NCBI RefSeq assembly: GCF_036867135.1
Contig: NZ_JBAJIJ010000001.1
Span: 1,488,001 to 1,552,000, forward strand
Direction of reading: 5' to 3'
DNA: 64,000 nt
Source: Aeromicrobium sp. Sec7.5
GTDB lineage: Bacteria; Actinomycetota; Actinomycetes; Propionibacteriales; Nocardioidaceae
The first letter of the stretch is position 1, and every line of letters starts with the position of its first letter. Positions 60,119 to 64,000 of the stretch are shown piece after piece. A model generated the notes under the pieces. The model did no database searches. It saw nothing but the letters and a program-made list of their open reading frames with translations, and was not told the origin of the DNA. The position numbers were made by a program, and so were the translations under genes.

Positions 60119-61390
60119 ATGCCCGCCGAGACGACGACGTCGTTCGCCATGCCCGCCGAGCTGTCCGCCAAGGACGTCGAGCGGAAGCGGTCGCTGCGGC
60201 GGATGCGGACCGTGGCGACGTCGCTGCTCGTCGTGGCCGCCATCGTGTTCGTCCTGACCCGCGACGGGGAGGGGTGGGTGGCCTACGTCAACGCCACCTC
60301 CGAGGCCGCCATGGTGGGGGCGATCGCCGACTGGTTCGCGGTCACGGCACTGTTCCGTCACCCGCTCGGCCTCCCGATCCCGCACACGGCGATCATCCCG
60401 CGGCGCAAGGAGTCGCTGGGGGAGAGCCTGCAGGACTTCGTGGTCGACAACTTCCTGCAGCCGGACGTGGTCCGTGAGCGCCTGATGGCCGTGGGCGTGG
60501 CCGACCACGCCGCGTCCTGGCTGCTGGAGCCTGGCCATGCCGAGCGGCTCGTCCGCGCCGGCTCCCGCATCGCGGCTCACGGACTCAACCGCATCAGCGA
60601 CGACGACGTCGAGGCGCTGGTGCGTGACGTCATGGTGCCCAAGCTGTCGGCCGAGCCCATGGGACCGGCCGTCGGCCAGATGATCTCCGAGATCGTCCGC
60701 GACGGCGCCCACACGGGGCTGGTCGACCTGGTGGCCGAGGAGCTGCACCGCTGGCTCGTCAGCAACGAGGCGGAGGTCGCCCAGATCGTCGAGCAGCGCG
60801 CTCCCTGGTGGACGCCGCAGTGGGTCGACGACCGGGTGGCCACGCGGCTGCACCTCGAGGCCGTGCGCTGGGTCGCCGAGATCCGTGACGACCCGAACCA
60901 CCGAGCTCGCGCGGCCTTCGACCACTGGCTCGCGCAGCTGTCGCACGACCTGCAGTACGACCCGGCCACGCGGGAGCGGGCCGACCGTCTCAAGGAGCGC
61001 GTGCTGAACCAGCCGCAGGTCGTCGCCACCTCGGTGTCGCTGTGGACCTCCCTGAAGGGCGCGCTCACCGAGGCCCTGGTCGAGGACGGACTCCTGCGAC
61101 GCCGTGCCGTCGAGGAGGTCGAGGCTCTTGGCCGCCGCCTCCAGACCGACGAGCGCCTGGCCGACCGGGTCGACGACCTCGCCGCAGACGTCGCGTCCTA
61201 CGCCGTGGAGCGTCACGGCGACGAGCTGGCGACTGTCATCTCCGCCACCGTGGCCCGCTGGGACGGGGTCGAGACCGCGCAGCGCATCGAGCTCCACGTC
61301 GGCCGGGACCTGCAGTTCATCCGCATCAACGGCACCGTCGTGGGCGGTCTCGCGGGCCTGGTGATCCACGCGCTGTCGCACCTCGGGTAG
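60119..61390 (+). CDS. DUF445 family membrane protein
   Basis: A 423-residue protein of the DUF445 (YjiN-like) family: one N-terminal membrane helix (about 29-46), the family block AAMVGAIADWFAVTALFRHPLGLPIPHTAIIP, a long charged helical region, and a C-terminal conserved segment FIRINGTVVGGLAGLVIHAL that may form a second helix. No activity is known. ATG at 60119 is leaderless. Confidence 0.9.
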   Translation: MPAETTTSFAMPAELSAKDVERKRSLRRMRTVATSLLVVAAIVFVLTRDGEGWVAYVNATSEAAMVGAIADWFAVTALFRHPLGLPIPHTAIIPRRKESLGESLQDFVVDNFLQPDVVRERLMAVGVADHAASWLLEPGHAERLVRAGSRIAAHGLNRISDDDVEALVRDVMVPKLSAEPMGPAVGQMISEIVRDGAHTGLVDLVAEELHRWLVSNEAEVAQIVEQRAPWWTPQWVDDRVATRLHLEAVRWVAEIRDDPNHRARAAFDHWLAQLSHDLQYDPATRERADRLKERVLNQPQVVATSVSLWTSLKGALTEALVEDGLLRRRAVEEVEALGRRLQTDERLADRVDDLAADVASYAVERHGDELATVISATVARWDGVETAQRIELHVGRDLQFIRINGTVVGGLAGLVIHALSHLG

Positions 61391-61400
61391 GTGCAGGGAC

Positions 61401-61415
61401 CCGGTTCGGAACCGG
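61401..61415. terminator. Hairpin CCGGTTCGGAACCGG after the DUF445 gene
   Basis: Perfect 15-bp palindrome 10 bp past the DUF445 stop, with TCTTT about 6 nt downstream. It may end the DUF445 transcript; it also sits near the -35 region of the tRNA-Leu promoter, so a regulatory role is possible. Confidence 0.4.
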
Positions 61416-61428
61416 CGTGGGTCTTTGC

Positions 61429-61434
61429 TAAGGT
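61429..61434 (+). promoter_or_regulatory. -10 box of tRNA-Leu
   Basis: TAAGGT, 45 nt before the 5' end of the mature tRNA. No strong -35 is seen. Confidence 0.4.
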
Positions 61435-61479
61435 GGCACGCGCTGCCGAAGCCGGTCAGGCGGGAGCAGCGAGTCACAC

Positions 61480-61564
61480 GTCCGGGTGGCGGAATGGTAG
61501 ACGCGCTAGCTTGAGGTGCTAGTGCCCTTAATGGGGCGTGGGGGTTCAAGTCCCCCCTCGGACA
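61480..61564 (+). tRNA. tRNA-Leu (GAG anticodon)
   Basis: An 85-nt class II tRNA with a long variable arm. Acceptor stem GTCCGGG/CTCGGAC pairs fully with one G-U; D-loop GGCGGAATGGTAGACGC; anticodon stem CTAGC/GCTAG around loop TTGAGGT gives anticodon GAG (61513-61515), reading CUC and CUU; T-arm GGGGGTTCAAGTCCCCC. The discriminator base is A and the CCA end is not encoded (CCG follows). A strong hairpin terminator follows 4 nt later. Confidence 0.97.
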
Positions 61565-61568
61565 CCGC

Positions 61569-61604
61569 AGAACCCCGCAGATTCTCTTGAATCTGCGGGG
61601 TTCT
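61569..61604 (+). terminator. Intrinsic terminator of tRNA-Leu
   Basis: Perfect 16-bp stem (61569-61584 with 61589-61604) closed by a TCTT loop and followed by CTCGTTTC. It ends the tRNA transcript and, being symmetric, may also stop the convergent methyltransferase gene that ends at 61611. Confidence 0.85.
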
Positions 61605-61610
61605 CTCGTT

Positions 61611-62204
61611 TCAGCAGCTGCGGAAGACCGAGACCGCCCAGTCGCTGTCGTCCGTGAAGGGTTCGAGGTCCCAGGTGCCGAACCGGTGCTCGAGCGTCCA
61701 GCCGATCTCCGTCGCCTGCTGGTCGAGTGCCTCGAGCGTGTAGGTCCGGTCGAGGTGGAAGCCGAAGACGACGCGACCGCTCGGCGCGAGCACGGTCGCC
61801 ATCGCCGCGAGGATCGCCGGCTCCGTCCCGGGTTCGGCGAAGGTCATCACGTTGCCGGTGCACACGATCAGGTCGAAGGTGCCGACCTCCGGGGTCAGGT
61901 CGACCAGGTCCAGCACCCGAAGGTCGACGTCCGGGTGCTGCTCGTGTCCGGCTTCGATCAGCAGCGGATCGGCGTCCACGCCGATCACGCGGTGGCCTCG
62001 CAGGGACAGCGCGTGGGCGATTCGTCCCGCGCCGCAGCCCGCGTCCAGGACGGCGCTGCCGGGTCTGGCCATCGCGTCGATCAGGCGGGCTTCGCCGTCG
62101 ACGTCGTGGCCGGCGGCAGCGATGTCGACGAATCGCCGCGCGTAGTCGCGTCGCTCCTCCTGGCTCCGCTCCGAGAACCACCGCGTCGAGCGCTGTTCGT
62201 CCAT
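61611..62204 (-). CDS. Class I SAM-dependent methyltransferase
   Basis: A 197-residue methyltransferase: motif I AVLDAGCGAGRIAHALS, motif II GVDADPLLIEAG, LIVCTGNVMTF and a C-terminal beta hairpin. Similar to small-molecule methyltransferases of the UbiE/Methyltransf_25 type; the substrate is unknown. ATG at 62204 lies 7 nt from CAGGAT, a weak leaderless promoter. Confidence 0.85.
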   Translation of the reverse strand: MDEQRSTRWFSERSQEERRDYARRFVDIAAAGHDVDGEARLIDAMARPGSAVLDAGCGAGRIAHALSLRGHRVIGVDADPLLIEAGHEQHPDVDLRVLDLVDLTPEVGTFDLIVCTGNVMTFAEPGTEPAILAAMATVLAPSGRVVFGFHLDRTYTLEALDQQATEIGWTLEHRFGTWDLEPFTDDSDWAVSVFRSC

Positions 62205-62258
62205 GCGCCTGATCCTGTCACTCGAACGTCGGACCGGCGCCCCGGCGGTCGTGCTGCC

Positions 62259-63161
62259 TCAGCCGGGGACACCCACGGTGCCGGTCGTGTCGCCGACGTC
62301 GCTGCGCAGGGCGAAGTCGAGCTGAGAGCCGTCGTCACTGACATGGGCGAGCCCCGGCTCGGTGAGCGTCGCGACGACGGCGTCGGCCTCGGCCGGCGTG
62401 AACCGGTTGAGGAAGAGCACGGGCTGCGGGTCGCCCTCGGCGGATGCTGAGATCTCGAGGTCCGCGGCCGGGTAGGCGATGGCAATCGCGAGGATCGCCT
62501 GCAGCTGCGTGTCGGTGACACGGTCGGGCACGTCGACGATCCTGACGCGACCCTCCTCGGCCTGCACGCTCCCGCCGTCGCTCCACGCAGGAAGGGCCCG
62601 GAGGGCGGTCATCAGGTCCGGTAGAGCCACCGCCGAGGTCGCGCGGAGCTCGAAGTTGCCCGCTGCCGTGCCGACGTGGTCGACACCGTCCATCGTGCTC
62701 ATCGCCAGCGCGGCGGCCGTGTCCGCCGCTGCCGAGGTGTGGACCTCCGGCCACACCTCGACCTGGACCAGGCTCTCCGGAACCGCCTCGTCGACGCTGA
62801 TGCCCTCGCCGATCGTGAGCTGCGCGGCCCACCGCGCGTCACCGTGGTGCCGGTCCATGAACGCACGGACCTCCTCGGCCGCCTCGCCGGCCTGCGCCGT
62901 CGTCGTCGTGTCGGCGAGGGACACGTGGACGTCCAGCGACCACAGGTCCGGGTCCGAACGGTCGGCGGGTGCCGGCTCGGCGACGGCGGTCTGCACCGCA
63001 CGCACCTCCTCGACCCCGGGGATCGTCCGCAGCTCGTCCGAGGCGAGCTGCTCCAAGGAGATGCTGGTGTCCCTGTCGTCCTCGCCAGCGGAGGAGCAGC
63101 CGGTCAGCAGGAGCGCGACGAGCACCGCACCGGCAGCGCGACGGATCGAGTTCCCGAGCAT
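62259..63161 (-). CDS. Predicted secreted lipoprotein
   Basis: A 300-residue lipoprotein with signal sequence MLGNSIRRAAGAVLVALLLT and lipobox LTGCSS. The mature part looks like repeated alpha/beta units (alternating GVEEVRAVQ, LDVHVSLAD and VDHVGTAAGNFEL strands), but I recognise no family. ATG at 63161 is preferred over earlier in-frame codons because it gives a compact signal peptide; GAGACT lies 7 nt upstream. Confidence 0.7.
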   Translation of the reverse strand: MLGNSIRRAAGAVLVALLLTGCSSAGEDDRDTSISLEQLASDELRTIPGVEEVRAVQTAVAEPAPADRSDPDLWSLDVHVSLADTTTTAQAGEAAEEVRAFMDRHHGDARWAAQLTIGEGISVDEAVPESLVQVEVWPEVHTSAAADTAAALAMSTMDGVDHVGTAAGNFELRATSAVALPDLMTALRALPAWSDGGSVQAEEGRVRIVDVPDRVTDTQLQAILAIAIAYPAADLEISASAEGDPQPVLFLNRFTPAEADAVVATLTEPGLAHVSDDGSQLDFALRSDVGDTTGTVGVPG

Positions 63162-63204
63162 GACGGAAAGTCTCACACGATCGAGCGCACCGATGACCCG
63201 TCCG

Positions 63205-64000
63205 TCAGCCGACGGCTGAGGCGGCACGCAGGGTCGCGGCGATGGCCGCCGGTGTCTCGGCAGGGTCGATGACGTCGTCGATCTCGAAGACGCGGGCGAC
63301 GTTGAGCGCGTGGGCGTGCTTGCGCAGCTCCGCGGTGTGCTGCAGCACCGCGGCCTCGCGCTCGTCCTCGGGCATCGCGGCGAGCTCGTGCGCGAGTGAC
63401 AGGCGCACGGCCCCCTCCAGGCCCATCGCCCCCAGGTGGGCGCCCGGCCACGCCACCGTCAGGTGGGGGCGGTGCGTGCTGCCGCCGAGCATCGCCTGGG
63501 CGCCGAGGCCGTAGCCGCGCCTGAGCACGACGCCGACGAGGGGGACCGTGAGCCGTGCTCCCGCGGTGACCATGCGGGACGCCTCGCGGACCAGGCCGGT
63601 GCGCTCGGTCTCGGGTCCGACCATGAAGCCGGGCGTGTCCACCAACGACACGACCGGCAGGCCCCAGCGCTCGCACAGGTCCAGGAAGTCGGCCGCCTTC
63701 GACGAGGCCCCCGTCGTGAGGGCTCCGGCAAGGTGCGTCGACTGGTTGGCGACGACTCCGACGGGCAAGCCGTCGATCCGGGCGAAGCACGTGACCAGCT
63801 CGGGCGCGAACGCCTCACGCAGCCACAGGACCGTGTCAGGGTCAGCCAGGGACTCGACCACAATACGGACGTCGAACGCCTCGCGGTCGTTGTCGGGCAG
63901 TGCGCTACGCAGGTGCTTGGCGTCGGCCGGCGCACTGCGGGGGCCAGGCCCCTGCAAGAGCGCCAGGACCTGCTGCACGACCTCGACGGCCTCAGCCTCG
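63205..64000 (-). CDS. Acyl-CoA carboxylase carboxyltransferase subunit (5' part outside window)
   Basis: C-terminal 264 codons of a biotin-dependent carboxyltransferase (acetyl/propionyl-CoA carboxylase beta or related). Visible: SLVDTPGFMVGPETERTG, the crotonase-like core VPLVGVVLRRGYGLGAQAML (oxyanion-hole glycines) and the tail ARVFEIDDVIDPAETPAAI. The frame stays open to base 64,000, so the N-terminal half lies outside. The specific acyl-CoA substrate cannot be told. Confidence 0.9.
   Translation of the reverse strand, partial: EAEAVEVVQQVLALLQGPGPRSAPADAKHLRSALPDNDREAFDVRIVVESLADPDTVLWLREAFAPELVTCFARIDGLPVGVVANQSTHLAGALTTGASSKAADFLDLCERWGLPVVSLVDTPGFMVGPETERTGLVREASRMVTAGARLTVPLVGVVLRRGYGLGAQAMLGGSTHRPHLTVAWPGAHLGAMGLEGAVRLSLAHELAAMPEDEREAAVLQHTAELRKHAHALNVARVFEIDDVIDPAETPAAIAATLRAASAVG

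Overview
The window is a high-GC bacterial chromosome segment with no ribosomal RNA, prophage or plasmid genes. RbpA, WhiA, an SufR-led suf operon carrying a Rieske-type protein, the gap-pgk-tpiA-secG-rbpA run, and many start codons placed 6-7 nt after a TANNNT hexamer (leaderless starts) all point to an actinobacterium. Gene content suggests Nocardioidaceae (Aeromicrobium or Nocardioides type); the genus is inference. From memory, the order uvrC-rapZ-yvcK-whiA / gap-pgk-tpiA-secG / tkt-tal-pgl / ctaB / ctaA-ABC / suf parallels M. tuberculosis Rv1420 to about Rv1473, so most of the first 40 kb is an old conserved core.

Layout. 1-8.9 kb: partial metallo-beta-lactamase-fold gene, uvrA and uvrC (nucleotide excision repair), rapZ-yvcK-whiA and a PrmC-like methyltransferase. 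9-12.6 kb: triose-phosphate glycolysis, secG, rbpA. 12.6-18.2 kb (minus): tkt-tal-pgi-pgl; zwf and opcA, often found here, are absent and pgi and pgl are directly coupled. 18.2-22.5 kb: heme O/A synthesis (ctaB, ctaA) and an ABC exporter. 22.5-27.8 kb: an accessory block (LigC-type ligase, YdeI-like, OsmC, small alarmone synthetase, small membrane genes including one with a frameshift, LigD-type polymerase), entered through two short palindromic repeats. 27.9-34.4 kb: sufR-sufB-sufD-Rieske-sufC-sufS-sufU-sufT. 34.4-48.7 kb: lipoproteins, a TPM-domain protein, ABC-F, SURF1, dodecin, serB, NfeD/SPFH, bluB, TrmH-type methyltransferase, acyltransferase, GNAT, def. 48.8-53.7 kb: an acyl-CoA dehydrogenase pair, MarR, DUF952, an alcohol dehydrogenase, FKBP. 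53.7-54.8 kb: a DUF559 nuclease-fold gene bracketed by two copies of one long palindrome. 54.8-64 kb: hrpA, CPBP, a zinc metallopeptidase, DUF445, tRNA-Leu(GAG), a methyltransferase, a lipoprotein, and a partial carboxyltransferase.

The most promising undescribed item is the palindrome-DUF559-palindrome unit at 53,671-54,785: two versions of one long inverted repeat flank a single gene for a winged-helix plus Vsr-like nuclease-fold protein, an arrangement resembling REP elements with their RAYT transposase but with an unrelated protein. Also worth checking are a SufR operator lying over the sufR start codon, a -10 box used on both strands at 46,143-46,149, a six-codon leaderless uORF before the ABC-F gene, and a C4-tract frameshift at 26,479.
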